Shown here: positions 23,482 through 36,469 of the stretch, one piece after another | Position numbering within the stretch: position 1 is the stretch's first letter | Layout: the number at the start of each line of letters is the position of its first letter | Assembly (NCBI GenBank): GCA_030490835.1 | Contig: CM059972.1 | Location: forward strand, 88,645,137 to 88,709,136 | Length of the DNA stretch: 64,000 nucleotides | Reading direction: 5' to 3' | Source: Annona cherimola | Taxonomy: Eukaryota; Streptophyta; Magnoliopsida; Magnoliales; Annonaceae | The notes under the pieces: generated by a model | What the model was told of the DNA's origin: nothing | What the model saw: the letters and a program-made list of their open reading frames with translations, nothing else | Database searches by the model: none | Translations under genes and position numbers: made by a program

Positions 23482-24528
23482 TCATTCTTCCAGCTTGGGC
23501 GTGAGGGAGCGGTAGAGATCATAGGGCGCCCAGAGATAATCGACTTGGCAAGGCTTCCTAGAATCCAACCTCAACCACGGCTTCCCTTTCCCACTCCAAT
23601 GCAGAAGGCTGATGGGTCCCGGATGCAGCTTCCTGCACTTCCCCTCTAGGTTGTCCCCTCCCAATCCATGCTGGTTCCACCGGTGGTCCACCGCCTTTAT
23701 ATTCCCACCCAACACCAGCAAGAAGGGCGGCAACGACCCCAGATGGTATATTCTCTTCTGCTTCTGCACCCCCATCCATTCCTCCATCTTCCTCGTGTAA
23801 TCCCCTCTCTTCCATTCCTTTATATCCATCACCATCACCCCCGTATTGAAATAGCACTGCTGCCTCCCTCTGAATGTCCCCGCCAGCGCCGGCTCCGACC
23901 AGAACGCGTCCGTGAAATACTCGGTGAAGTTGGCGTGGCAATACTCGGGCGCCGCCACCACCTTCCCCTCCAGCCTCACCTCCCAGAGGCGGCGTATGTC
24001 TTCGACGACGACGATGTCGGAGTCGAGGTAGATGACGCGGCCGACGTGCGGGGTGATGATGTGGGGGAGGTAGATGCGGGCGTAGTTGAGGGGCTGGTCG
24101 AGGGCGATGCGGATGGACTTGGAGATCTTGCCGCGGACGCGGGTGGAGTTGAAGCGGTAGACGCGGAAGTTGAGGTAGGGGAAGGTGGAGTTGACGCTGG
24201 CGGCGAGCAGGGGCTCGAAGCGGGAGTAGAGGAAGTGGAAGGCGACGTTCTCTGGGCAGGAGGTGTGCTGGAGGATGGAGAGGATGGCGGCCATGGTGCC
24301 GCGGATGTAGTTGACGTCGAGGGTCATGGCGATGTGGATCACGTCCGTGCCCGCCGGGCTGCACTCCACGCCGTTCCGGTACGCCGGGGCCTCCTTGAAC
24401 ACCGGGAAGTCCGCCTCCGGCTTCCGGATGACGCCCACATGGACGCCGGCCGGAGTTAGGATGTTGAGGGAGAAGGAGAATAGGAAGCCGAGGAGGTGGA
24501 GGTGGTGGGAGGGGCTTCTTGATGCCAT
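23482..24528 (-). CDS. GATL: Galacturonosyltransferase-like protein (GATL), GT8 family
   Basis: An intact single-exon gene of 348 residues, the usual GATL length and structure. GATL proteins are Golgi/ER-lumen GT8 glycosyltransferases of cell-wall polysaccharide synthesis, including pectin and xylan. A hydrophobic leader lies at residues 11-30. [10 protein letters not shown] (44-53) and HIAMTLD (65-71) are family marks. LDSD at 168-171 holds the DxD metal/nucleotide-sugar site. NTGVMVMD (228-235), [10 protein letters not shown] (284-293) and HWSGKGKPW (310-318) complete the GT8 C-terminal signature. N-glycosylation sequons begin at N113, N127 and N200. I chose MASRSPS at 24528; an in-frame ATG at 24627 would add 33 polar residues and bury the leader. 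The gene is much more GC-rich than its flanks. Assignment to one of the ten Arabidopsis GATLs is not safe, though sequence words suggest the GATL3/4 or GATL8/9 groups. Confidence 0.95.
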   Translation of the reverse strand: MASRSPSHHLHLLGFLFSFSLNILTPAGVHVGVIRKPEADFPVFKEAPAYRNGVECSPAGTDVIHIAMTLDVNYIRGTMAAILSILQHTSCPENVAFHFLYSRFEPLLAASVNSTFPYLNFRVYRFNSTRVRGKISKSIRIALDQPLNYARIYLPHIITPHVGRVIYLDSDIVVVEDIRRLWEVRLEGKVVAAPEYCHANFTEYFTDAFWSEPALAGTFRGRQQCYFNTGVMVMDIKEWKRGDYTRKMEEWMGVQKQKRIYHLGSLPPFLLVLGGNIKAVDHRWNQHGLGGDNLEGKCRKLHPGPISLLHWSGKGKPWLRLDSRKPCQVDYLWAPYDLYRSLTPKLEE

Positions 24529-24820
24529 TCTGCCATTTAAAATCGAAATGGAATGGAATAAAATAGAATAGAATAATGGGATTGGTTGTGTTTGTTGGTT
24601 TGCCTCTCTCTCTTTCTTTTTTTTCATTATTTCTCAGGAAGGAAGAAGAGGAAGAGCAGCAGCCATGGGAGGCTGGCCGGCTGCGTGGGGTGGCTTTGGA
24701 AATGGGTGAGAGCGGAGGAAGGGATTGTTGCGAAACATTCGGAATCGGGGTATGAACAAGGGAAAAGAAAGGGCGAGGGCGGCTGATAGAGGCGGGAAAA
24801 AAGAAAGGAAATGGATGATG

Positions 24821-24859
<39 letters not shown>

Positions 24860-25079
24860 GGTACGGTGAGATTGTGAGGGAGCGAAGAAAGGTCGGAGGC
24901 GGAGCCGTTTGTGCGTTGGTGGGAAAGAGGATTTGCTAGGATCCGCCGCTACTGCTTACATTGCATATGGCCATGCAATGAGATTTGTTCCCTGGGATCC
25001 CACAGATTTTTTTCACTCATCCGATCCGATCACCTACGTTTTAGCGGCTTAATCGCGCATCTTTGCCCAAATCTAATTT
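24529..25079 (-). promoter_or_regulatory. GATL upstream region
   Basis: 5' leader and proximal promoter of GATL, read on the - strand. A pyrimidine/purine-biased tract at 24602-24660 and a (GA)n run at 24823-24857 are the only clear signals; GA runs are common in plant core promoters. No convincing TATA box was found within 150 bases of the start. A TATAAATA-like word on the - strand at about 25083-25090 is probably too distant. Confidence 0.45.
24823..24857. repeat. (GA)n microsatellite in GATL promoter
   Basis: A perfect GA run of about 17 units lies 295 bases upstream of the GATL start codon. It reads CT on the coding strand of the gene. Confidence 0.85.
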
Positions 25080-26055
25080 ACATATTTATATGGGTATGAT
25101 CAACCCAATTATCAATTTCAAAGATAATTCCCAAATATATCCACATAATTTTATCATAATTATAAATATACCCATATATTTTCAGAAATTGCAAATAACC
25201 TCCACATAGTTTAACTATAATTCCAAATATATTCACGTCATTATAATACCCTTACTGTACCATCACCATGTAGGTATATTTGCAAAAATATACAAAATGC
25301 GTGAGTATGATTGCAAAAATTAAAGATACCCATTTAATTTTTGAAATTGTAAATATACTCACATAATTTGTATATCTTTGTAAATATTCCCATGGTGTAA
25401 TAATGCAATAATAGTATTTGCAATTATAGTCAAATTATGTGCTTTATTTGCAATTTTTAAAACTATGTAGATATATTTTCAATTATTATCAAACTAGGTG
25501 GGTATATTTGCAAATCATCTAATTTTAAATTTACATTCTATCTTTCATGCATACGTTATATGAGTAATGATTGAGGATAGGCTAGCCACTTGTTATTTGA
25601 TTTTAAAATATTAGTTTAATTTTTTGACTTTTAATGTTATTTTAAATCTAAATATTTATTGCGTTTAATATGTCCTGTTATATATACTATTAAAGAATAA
25701 TTTTTGTTGCAAATTGGGCCTTGCTTGGTTGGTCGCATCTTCGGCTATCATGCATCAGACAAACATGTTTGAATGAGAGCTTTTTGTCTCTTCATTTATG
25801 GGATGGGAGATTGTTCTTCCGAGTTGATAGATATAGCAAGTTGTCTTTAAGTGATAATTAGAAGCTTATGATCTCCCTCTTACAAATATATCAACGTAAT
25901 TTGACCATAAGTAGCGAATATACTCGTTTAATTTTCAAAATTACATACTTAATTTTTAAAATTACAAAAATACTTATGCCCCTAAGACTTCATCAAGGCA
26001 TGGATCTATTTACAAATATATGTACATTATGAGAGTATAGGCTATTTCACAGTAT
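25080..26055. repeat. Degenerate AT-rich minisatellite (AAATATACCCACATA type)
   Basis: Loose repeats of words such as AAATATACCCACATA, ATAATTGCAAATATA and GTGGGTATATTTGCAA recur on both strands at 25080-25525 and 25885-26055. The unit length is irregular, about 40-60 bases. The same words reappear beyond the solo LTR at 29730-30440. No coding content. Confidence 0.6.
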
Positions 26056-26126
26056 AAGAAAATGAAATATATGCAGGCAAACTTTTTGCGGCCAAAATTT
26101 TAAGTTTTTTACTTTTGAATGGTACT

Positions 26127-26325
26127 TGTTTAGAACAAAAAATTTCGAACTAAAATTTTTTTAATCATTTCTATATAACTACCAATACATCTAACTTATT
26201 TATTTGGACTTCATTCTCTTTGCTCCTCATCATTACCCTCTCATATCATATTATTTTATCCTTTTTTAAAAAAATTTATACTAAAAACTTTTCATAAAAA
26301 GTTTTATCACTTCTCAAACATACTT
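26127..26325. mobile_element. Tourist-like MITE, decayed copy G
   Basis: The interior follows the family order (AAAATTTTTTTAATCATTTC, TATATAACTACC, CTTATTTATTTGGACTTCAT, CTCATATCATATTATTTT, AAAAACTTTTCAT) and ends CTCAAACATAC. The left terminus is degraded. Confidence 0.55.
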
Positions 26326-26480
26326 GTAGTAAAAATTTGGCTATATTTGATTTATTGTAGTCAAATTCTATGGTAAGTATCGTAAAAAAAAATTTATTAC
26401 TATTTGAAGCTGACTTTTAATTACAAAGATATACTTTGAGTTGTATTTGATGTAAAAATGACTACATTTAACTAAATACT

Positions 26481-29400
26481 TGTGGTGCCCCGAACCGCGG
26501 CGTCCATATAGTCCTTACTCCAAGATTTTGTCGATTGGTAAATGTGACTCAGGATTGTTGCCCTGATCACGCGGCGGGTTTTTAATTGGAACTTGTCCAA
26601 TTTTTTTTTCTTTCATCATATAATTATATACTCATCATCATTCATAATGGACTCATCCATATCATCATAAATCATTAACTTCTCATATTATTCATAACTC
26701 CATAATTTCATACAACCTATGTCTTTTTCGCCAATCCCATTAGGAGATTTATTTATACAAAAATCTACTAACCTTTGTAGATTCCTCTTTTCTCTTAGTA
26801 ACACATGCCCTTCATTTCTTGTCTTTCCCTACACCTATCTGAGGTTGGGAAAACAAAACATGAGTCGAAACTCAATCAGCAAGTATTTTTCTTTCATTTA
26901 AATGCATTTCTCTCCATTCGATAGAAAACACTTATCAAGTGATCAACTACCATGCTACCAATGGAATAGAAACATTTTTTCGTAAACCATTTTTGGAAAC
27001 CTTTCATAAACCATTCATGAAAATCATTCTTATAAACCATTCATATAAACCATCCATGTAAACCATTCTTAAATGCATTTATCTCCATTTGATAGGAGAC
27101 ACTTAGCAAGTGATCAACTATCAATGGAATAGAAACATTTTCATAAACATTGGATGTGCAAATGCTTCCTTTCCATTCCTGACATAAACCTTCGTGTGCG
27201 GGTACACTAGCCCGGGGAACATTTCACATAGCATGGTCCAATACGCCGACTTTCTCCGACTTGGCCTCATCAAGGGGAACCTCTCTTCCTCTTGACGCCT
27301 ACATGGTCTCCTATATGCATGATTTTTGATCTCCCCGACATTATATACCTCTTACACCAGGTGACTTGTCATTCTCATGTAGAGAATTATTTGCATAATC
27401 CCTTTAAAAACATCATTTCAAATCCATGCTTTCTTTTTCAATCCATGTATGAAAATGCAATGCATTCATTAACACATAACATTTCTTTGCCTCCCCCTCT
27501 TGGGAGGACGCCGCCGGCACACAACCCTAGCGACTTGGCAATAGTGAATGGGGGTCCTCTGATCCGCTTTCTACTTCCACTAAAGCCTCTTCATTATGCA
27601 TCATACATTTGCACATGTCCATGAACATCACATGATATCAATATGCCGACATGACTTTTCATAAAAACTCATACACATTCATCATTTCAAAACATTATAT
27701 AAATCACCATCCTTAAACACATTTCATAAATACTTGATAATAAAATATATTTTCAAAAGGGTTTGCTTGCTTACAATGAAGCAATAAAATCACATTTTCA
27801 AAGTTGTGCTTGCTTACCTCCTCAGTCTTTGTCCTCCACCTTTTCCTATACAAGAAAAATGATATTTTATCTATATCATTTCATGTCTTAGTTTACTTCC
27901 CATGCATGATTTATAATCATCCATTACCTCATTTTTATAGAGGTTAATCTTATAAATATACTTGGTCATTACCTCATTATATGAATTTTTATCCATAAAT
28001 TCTTTAAAAATTCCATCAATATATCCTCATAAAATATAAAAATAAATCTCAATTTTTCTCGAAATACGTTGTTCAGTGTTCATGTCACTGTAGCATATTA
28101 CTGTTCATCCGAGGTTACTGTTCATGTCAGTAGCAGATTACTGTTCATCCGAGGTTACTGTTCATGGTTCCAAAAATTGACATTTTTTCCAAAAATAAAA
28201 AATACCATGACATAAATTATGCTTAGTATATCATGGAAAAATTCATGAATTTTGAATTTATTATCATTAACTTGGCTAAATAAATCATTTTCTCCATGTA
28301 CTAAAAATCAATATAATTTCACTTAAGCATAATCCTTAATTCCAAAAATCATGAGATTAAAATATCATCATTCCAACATCATATTTATCATAATCATTCA
28401 TCCCAAATCATCATTTATCAAATTTAGAGCATTATTTACATATATTATATGCTATCTTCCCGAATGCTCTATCTTCGCTCCAAATTTTCGATGTTTTGGC
28501 ATAATTCCACTTTGGAATTATAACTATACTTATTTTCTCATGCTTAGGCATTATCTAAGCATGGTTTTACCCTACTTAACATCCAAAAGAAATTTAGATA
28601 GAAATCACTTACCCGAAGTGAACATATCCCTCTTCTTCTCACACTTTCTCTCTCTAACTTTCTCTCCTCCTCCTCTTGGACGTGTGGGGCTTTGGGAACT
28701 TGAGTTTTTGCTCAAATGGAGCTGGATGAAGTGCCTTTGGACGTCCACCCCTGCCCCCTATTTATAGTTTTTAATTTTTCATCAAATTGGAATTTACCCC
28801 CTTGCTTGAGGTATTAAATTATATATGTATTTTTTTCTAATTTTCAAAAGGTGCATTGAGCTACGTGCAGCCACCCTACAGCAGCTCCAGCCCCCCTATG
28901 GCATCCCTATTTTTCGTAGTTTTTTAATTTATTAAAATTGATTAATTTAGGCTAATTCAATCTTAGCCATTGATCTTGGATGAGGATGAATTTTGAGCCC
29001 TTGAATTTGGCTCCCATTTTCCACAGCCCCTGCACGTCCCTGCCATGCTGCTGCTTTTCATTTAATTTTTTATTTTTTAATTATTTATATTTAATAAAAA
29101 GTCAAATGGAATTTAATGAAAAAGTTAAGTTACTTTTTGATCTCCTTTTGACGTTTCATCTTGACCCTTGATTTATGATTTTCATCACATCTTGAACCAT
29201 TCATCATGTCCATCGTGGGTTTTTATCCATTCATAAAAAATTTCATCGAAATCCGACGTCCGGATTGCGAGTTATGAATTTTTCTTCAATTTTTCACTAA
29301 AATCTGAAATTCTATTAAAATATCAAAAAGTATTACTATTTCGTCCTGTAGTGATTAAATCTCCCTTTTTGTCTTTTTGTGATTAAGTTAATCCAAGTGA

Positions 29401-29594
29401 TTAACTCTTAATCACGTGTCTTAATCCCAATATTACTATTCACGTGCATTATTCATCCGAATATCATAAATAATTATTTTAACCTCTATTCCCACATATT
29501 TTCATACTCATAAATGTATATTTTTCAAATATATTACATAGGGTTTACAACCCTAGGGTTTTTTTATACACGTGTCTAAGATCGGGGTTTCACA
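26481..29594 (+). mobile_element. Solo LTR of a Ty3/Gypsy (Tekay/Del-like) retrotransposon
   Basis: A 3114-bp LTR opening TGTGGTGCCCCGAAC and closing GATCGGGGTTTCACA, flanked by a perfect 5-bp target duplication ATACT (26476-26480 and 29595-29599). Long LTRs with TGTRRCGCCCC starts are typical of plant Tekay/Del chromoviruses. Two further LTRs of the same lineage lie at 41415 and 51827: all three carry the bipartite GATCACGCGG block, a GAGT-AACTCA motif, and a GC-rich box. No internal region is present, so the copy arose by LTR-LTR recombination. Its interior holds no gene. Confidence 0.88.
28086..28165 (+). repeat. 40-bp tandem duplication within the solo LTR
   Basis: Two adjacent 40-base units, each containing ATTACTGTTCATCC and GAGGTTACTGTTCATG, almost identical. 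Confidence 0.8.
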
Positions 29595-29599
29595 ATACT

Positions 29600-30440
29600 A
29601 CCACTCAAAAACAACCACTTATTCATAGTTAAATAATTAATTGTAACAAAAATATATCTAATACAGCCAAACATATATTATATGTAACCAAAAGTTGAGT
29701 AAAGTTTGTTATAATCAAACTATAAAACTTGTTGTAATGGCAAATATGATCAAACTATGTAGGTATATTTTCAAATTACTTTTAAATAAATTTGGATATT
29801 GTATTATACATATTTTTTAATTTCAAAAAGCAATATTTTCCAAAGTTATTTAAGTAATTTTTAAGGGGGCATACCTTGAGTATGGTAGATTTCATACCAT
29901 AGATACTAAGAACCGATCTTGATAGGTACCCATGTGGGTATATAATGTTGTATTTAGTAATTTTGAATACTAAAATTATTGCTTTAGTAATTTAAATTTC
30001 TTGCTACTATTGTTTTTAGCAAAAAACCTAAGATAATATGCAATAAAAATAGTATAATTTTTCTACGTATCTTATCCAAATTAGTATTTGTTTGGTTAGT
30101 AGATATGGGTACCCTACTCAAGTTGTAATCTTATGTATTGTTTTTAAATTTAAAAATATATCCAAAAATTATAAAAAAGGACAATTTGCAGAATTTAAAA
30201 AAATAATGTGGAAATATACCAATATAGTTTGCCAAATGACAAATATATTTAATTTTTAAAATTATAAATATATCCACATAGTTTGTGTATATTTGCAAAT
30301 ATACACATGACACGATATCATGATTTCATAATAGTATAGATATACTTAAAATATTTAATATATTTATAAGTTTAGAAACTAAGTGGCATATTTATAATTA
30401 TGGGCAAACTATATTGATGTATTTGCAATTTTCCTTTATT
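29600..30440. repeat. AT-rich minisatellite, right part split by solo LTR
   Basis: After the LTR's target duplication the AAATATACCCACATA-type words resume (29740-29775 and 30190-30440). The solo LTR therefore landed inside an existing repeat field that began near 25080. No gene was seen. Confidence 0.5.
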
Positions 30441-32270
30441 TTTAAAGTCTATTATTAAGAATAGTTGATGGTCTCTTACTCTTCTTAAAAAGAAGTTATG
30501 AAAAGTAAATTAAAATTCTGTACAATAAAATTCCATGGTATGTGTAATATACTGGTCCAGAAAAGTGATTTTGGACCGTGTATTTAATGCAAATTTCTAA
30601 GATCAATCACACATTTATAAAAAAATTAATTATTATAATTTCATAAATAAATTCAAAAATCACTTTACTAGTCATGTTCTCATTATTACATCCAAGACAC
30701 AAATAAAGAAAATACTTGTCCACTATTTGCAATACATGCCTTTAAATAATTTTGAATAAAATAAAATAATTGTTCTTGAAAAATATTCAAGCAAGCCAAT
30801 CTCTTGCGTTCCACTTGATTTGGTACACCTGTAAAAATAATGGATTAATCCAAACATGACTAGCAAGTAGAAAATTATTTAAAAATGGATAATAGCACAA
30901 TTAAAACTTAATTAAATGATAAAAATAATCATTTAATTTAATATTTTAAAAATTAAGCCTCAAATGCAAAATCAAACCCTTTCATTGAGTTTAGAAATAT
31001 CAAAAATATAAAAATGGACTATTTGATCATTCAAATCAGCATTAGAATGGGCAAATTATGGCCAAATGAAATGAACCATCCACATTAAGTCATATCATCT
31101 CTGCCTTTACAGCCGATAGTACCTCCTAAACCTTTGTCACTTAGCCCAAGCAGCTGCAATGTACTGCACGTCAGTTTTCACGATAAATCGAAAATCATTC
31201 GAACATCAAAAACATTAAAACCATAAAAATGCATCAAAAGCAACAAAAGGAATTGGTTGCTTTAACCCAAGACTTGTACCTTGCACAGAATTCTTGGACA
31301 GATCTAACGTGTGGAGATTTTAGGATCGTAAGGGTATTATATATACATTAATACTCTGGACGGTTAGAACTTGGAATTTGATATGGGTAGTATATAATTT
31401 GATTTCCGCATAGACGTTATTATATATGCTAAAATTAACCCACATCATTAATATATAATTTCAATATCATATATGTATATATATTTATTGCATATTAATT
31501 TACTTCAATTCATTTATAAACATAAAGTGCATAATAAAATACAATAATCTCATATAATTTTAAGCATAAAATTCAGACATTTACCTACATAATTTTACAT
31601 TATAAAAACTTAAGATTATAAAATTTAATTATGTCAAACGTAACCTAAAAATTATAACATACATGCTTTATACATAGCAATAATTACATCATAATATACA
31701 TAATTATTGAACTAAATCAATTTTCAAATAAAATCCTACTTGCCTCAAAATTTCTCTCGTATCTTATTTTTTTCTCTTGCAAATCTAGTTTCTCTAAACC
31801 TTTCCGATGGATACCTAAATCTATCAACTCCCCAACCCTTTTTACAAAAAGTTCCCGTAAGTCTCCTAAAATTCTAGAAAAGGAATAAACGATAAAATCC
31901 TATCACTTCAACTTAAATCAATTTCCAATTTAATCTTATCTGATAGGATATTTATCTTATTTTATCCCGTGAGGTCCACAAGCCCGAGAAGGCAAACATG
32001 CAAAAATTAATTATTTTTCTGCAGAACCTCCTACTTGAATCTTAGACTTCTAAGACCACTGAATCACCTTCATGCCAACCAAGTTACACAGATTGCTAAA
32101 ATAACATCCAAAAATAAAAATAAAAATAAAAATATAACCTGTAGCTTATTATTAATCATTTGACCCGATTGGTCAAAGGGTCAACTTTCGCCAAATAGGG
32201 TATCCTATGTGGACTTTGAATAGTCAACTTAAAAAATATATATTATATATTTTTTCAATATTTTATATTC
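30441..32270. other. AT-rich stretch, probably part of a decayed Gypsy LTR
   Basis: No open frame or RNA gene was recognised. Lying immediately downstream of the - strand Gypsy pol remnant, it is where that element's 3' LTR should be, but I could not identify LTR termini. Assignment is by position only. Confidence 0.3.
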
Positions 32271-33478
32271 TCTTCACCTTATAAAGTTTCGTCCTCAAAA
32301 CTTGCAATAATCAAGATAGATCATCGAACAATTCAGGGTAAATTCTGCGTATATCTTCCTCTAGCTCCCAAGTAGCTTCTCTCTCATTGTGGTTGCTTCA
32401 TTGCACTAGAACATACCAAATTGTCTTCCTCTTTAATTGCTTCTTGTGACTATCCAAAATTCGAACTGGATGTTTCAGATAGGTTAAATATTTCTCGATC
32501 TCATATTGCTCAGCTGACAAAATATGAGTCGAATCAGCTACATACTTTCTTAACTGTCAGATATAAAGACATTATGAATGCTTGTTGGCGAAGGAGACAA
32601 TGTTAGTCAATAGATAATACCTCCAATAACTTTTAATATCTAGAAAAGTCCAATATATTAAGGAGATAATTCGCTTTTTACCCCGAAATGAGTTACGCCT
32701 TTGGTGGGAGAGATTTTTAGGAAGACTAATTTGCCTACTGTAAATTGTAGGTCTCTTCATTTGGCATCAACATACTTTTTCTGGTAATCTTATGTTGCTT
32801 CCAACTGTTGTCTTATAACTCAAACCACAACTTGCTGAACTAAGACTGGAGCTAAAAGTTGTCGTGTATTGATTTCTTCCCAATAGACAGGCATTCAACA
32901 CATTTTTTCACATAGAGCTTCAAATAGAGTCATACCAATACTAGCTTGATAACTGTTGTTATAGGCAAACTCAACTAAAGCCAAATGTTCATCCCATGAA
33001 CTAGGAAAATCAAAGGCACAATATCTCAATAAATCCTCCAATGAATAGTTCTTTCTTATTGACCATCTGTCTGCGGGTGATACACGATGCTTAACCGCAA
33101 CTTTGTTCTCATAGACTTCGGCAGTTTTTCCCAGAAATAAAAAATAAACCGTTGATCTCTGTATGACACAATAGAAACGGGGACACCATGTAAACAAACA
33201 ATCTCTCACAGGTACAAGTTTGCCATCTGGTCCATTTTGAAGGTCATGTGATATGGTAAAAAGTAAGCGAATTTGGTAAGTCTATCCACCATTACCCATA
33301 CAGTATCACAATGAACTTGCATCCTAGGGAAAACAGTCACAAAGTCCTTGGCAATGTGCTCCCATTTTCACTCTGGTATTTTTAAAAGTTGCAAAAATCC
33401 AGTCTGTCCATTCCATTCAACTTTGACTTGTTGACATACTAAGCACTGAGACACAAATTTGGCACACTCGACACACAT
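32271..33478 (-). pseudogene. Ty3/Gypsy chromovirus pol remnant (integrase and chromodomain)
   Basis: The - strand translation, with stops and frameshifts, begins at 33478 with an integrase zinc-binding end (CVECAKFV..CLVC). It continues with the core (WVMVDRLTKFAYFLPY, YHPQTDGQ) and a clear stretch SWDEHLALVEFAYNNSYQAS at 32920-33010. Towards 32280-32480 is the chromodomain tail (EATWELEEDIRRIYPELF) and a final FRGRNF-like end. This order and wording mark a Tekay/Del-type chromovirus. The remnant is cut at its upstream side by the foldback element at about 33480, and reverse transcriptase and gag are absent. Confidence 0.85.
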
Positions 33479-33479
33479 T

Positions 33480-33706
33480 CTTTTTGCATATTTTTAGATA
33501 TTTTTAAAATTAATGGCAGTTTCGTAATTCACTAATTAAGAAATTGCCACTAATTTTAAGAAATTCAAAAAATCTAAAAATATCCAAAAAATTGTAAAAA
33601 TTTATATACATCCTAAATAAACCTAGATTAACAATTTTATAAAAATTTCAAAAAATACAAAAAATATGTTTTTGCATCTGGGTGCACTAGATCGGTGCTC
33701 ATATTA
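33480..33706. mobile_element. Foldback element, copy 4
   Basis: The central palindrome is AATTAATGGCAGTTTCGTAA mirrored by TTAAGAAATTGCCACTAATT at about 33508-33560. The right edge is GCATCTGGGTGCACTAG, matching the palindromic ends of copy 3. It abuts the Gypsy remnant and appears to truncate it. Confidence 0.65.
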
Positions 33707-34124
33707 AGAAGGGGTAAATATTGTAAGTATAAAAGAAATTTTTTCAAGTAATAAAAACATCATAAAATACTACTAACCTAGTTGAAAGCTTCTAAAATGC
33801 TCGAGGCTTCTAACTAAGTGGTTTACTTAATGACGAACTTAGATAGTAGAACTTTACCGAGGAGCAATTTTAATTTCCTATTACCAAATTTGTATTTTCT
33901 TGGCCCTCAAGGCATTGGGTATTTAGAATGTTTTAATTTATGATAAAATAAGAATTAGTTAGCCTACGCTTGTAGTAATATAGTTCTTATTATTTTTTTT
34001 TAAAAAATAAAGTTCTAGAGCCTTAGCATTCTTTAAAAAATAGTACTTTTTAAGACTATTTGATACATAAGATTCAGTACAAAGTAACTATCTATATACA
34101 ATAAATATTTTTAAAATGGACTTC
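33707..34124. other. AT-rich intergenic DNA
   Basis: No gene, RNA gene or element termini were recognised here. Confidence 0.4.
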
Positions 34125-34620
34125 GCTTCTATGTAACTAGGCTACATAGAATCGACGCACCCCTTAATCTTTAAGATAATGCTAATTTGATTTAAAATTC
34201 AATCTACTTATTACATTTAACATAATATGTTTATATAAGAGAACAAATTTTATTCAAATTAAATGTGTCCATGGGCGACATTTGCTCAAAAATGTATATA
34301 TTTATGCTTAATTAGGAAAAATATTTGAACCCATTCACATATGTAGTAAAATGTAATAATACTATATACGATCATATATCTACACAGTAATTATATTTTA
34401 GATGGTTTAAATGTTAAAAATACTACTTAAAAATTATTCTTAATATTAATTATTTTCTTACTGATTTTACATTTATAAATGATGCTCATAAACAATGACA
34501 CTAAACAAAGAGAGAGTTTCTATAACAATATAAATAATGCTAAATGCAATGGATGTTTTTCATCAACCATAAAAAATTTTAAAATTAGGGAGGTTACATA
34601 GAAGAGAGGTTTTATAGAAG
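34125..34620. mobile_element. Non-autonomous element with GCTTCTATG ends, copy 2
   Basis: It opens GCTTCTATGTAACTAGGC and closes GGTTACATAGAAG... ATAGAAG at 34620. The internal run TGCTAAATGCAATGGATG with ATCAACCATAAAAAA matches the copy at 21305-21733 in the same orientation. Confidence 0.5.
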
Positions 34621-36469
34621 CATGTCCATTTAAAATAATTCTTCCAGGCCATCAAGCATGCTACCAAATATTTTGGTTACCACCCAACCATATGAGTATA
34701 GCTGCAATGGGAAGTCCAACCATCTAAGGCCACCATCTAAGTAAAGCTACAAGAGGAAGCGATTTTGCTTCTCTAACAATAATTTCATAGACTATTCATG
34801 CTAAAATACTTAGATTTTGTTTGGCATTGCGAGGTGATGACAATTGAGTCATTTTAGTACTTAGAGAGAAGCAAATTTTATTGGCTTTTGCTAGTATACT
34901 TTCAAAGGCTAATTTTTTTTTAAAAAAATTGTGTAGATACTGCTATTGTGAAAATTAGATTTCTTTTTTTGTAATGGTGAAAAGTACTTATACCTCATGC
35001 AATGATAAACCAAATGAAGTCCTGTACGCCTGAATATATTTTTACAAATAAGTAGCATATTTCGGCTTCTACACTTGCATCATAACCAAAAAGAGAAAGT
35101 ATCCATGATATTCCGTATCATGAAGTATTTAGTCAACCTTTTAATCCAAGGAACTTATTTTTCCTATTAAAGCAAAAAAGACTTCCAAACATGCAAATTT
35201 AAAAAATTCAAATCAAATTTATATATAAAATTTAGATATATGTACTTCATTTATACTTGCAACTTAGGATCTTATAGAACCTTTACTCATCTTCAGACTA
35301 ACTATTAGTTTATATAAGCTTCTGGCCAAAAGACTTTTCATCACTACCATAATTTCTTTTGTTGTCTTGAGAATTCAACTTCTAACAAAAATCCCAAATG
35401 TTCTCAACGGAATTAAGTTTATCACCAAATTAGTTAAGAATATGTTTCGTATTAGATAATGTCTGGACAACTTCATTAAACATATGAACTATCCCAACTC
35501 TAGCTATCTCACTCTCTTTCTTATTTGCTAGTCTCATAATACTGCCGTTGCATCCTTATTTATATTGAATTATTCCTTACTTGTGTACATATGAAAAGAA
35601 CATTCAAATTTCAAAATTACTTACTATTACCCGAACATGCTTCTACTACAAATATATCACTGTCATAATCTATGTCAACTATGAAATAATTAGATGATCT
35701 GAGTTCAACTACTTTATCTTTCCCTTTCCTCTACTTTTTCTTTTCTTTGACTCTTTTTCCACTTGTGAGGAATTCTCCTTATATGTACCTCTTTTGTTGC
35801 ATTCCAACTACATAATACTTCCATTTAATCTAGATATACATTAACCTCTTTTAGATCCATTCTAACTCGTACGCGATATTCTTTTATATCAATAAACACT
35901 AGTGTGGACATTACATTTTTAGCCATAATGATTCCTTACCATTGCCCCTTCTTAGGATTCAATTGTTAACAAAGAAGTAATAACATTATGAAACTTCAAA
36001 GTATTATTCTCAAATAACAACTCAATCATAATACGATCAAATAATATAGTTAATGATGTCAATAGAAGTAACATTTGATTGTCCTATTTGATCTTCTCTT
36101 CTTAAAATATCAGCTATGTTATAATCTTCCTAAATTCACAAAGGTACTTTCTAAGGTATCTAAGTGCTATAAATTGAAGAACATATAATTTTTTATTCAT
36201 ATATAATTGATTTTATCAAAAATTTAAATTTATATCTATTCTCCAATTTCATTCCTTTTAAATCTATCAAAAAAATTACCTCTCAAATAGTATTCTATGC
36301 AAGAACGTTTTCATATTTCTTCTTAAATACTTTCGTTGTAATTTCTTGGATCAAAATATTTTTTTACCTTTTTTATTATAGTGTAAAATTATTTTAACCA
36401 TTAAATAGCTCCACTATAAAATTATTGTTTTATACTTGTCTATATTGATGGTTGATTATGCGTACAATA
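34621..36469. other. AT-rich stretch, no gene recognised
   Basis: Stop-laden in all frames that I followed. The - strand around 35350-35750 has short charged stretches that could be a decayed retrotransposon gag, but nothing specific enough to call. Confidence 0.35.

Noticed and set aside
23668..24459. 263-codon open frame on the + strand, and a 268-codon frame in another - frame, over GATL
   Set aside because: Low-complexity Arg/Pro/His or Val/Asp/Gly-rich products caused by the high GC of the real GATL frame; only the 348-residue frame carries GT8 motifs.
34621..36469. Possible decayed gag on the - strand
   Set aside because: Only short charged stretches; no knuckle or conserved block could be identified.
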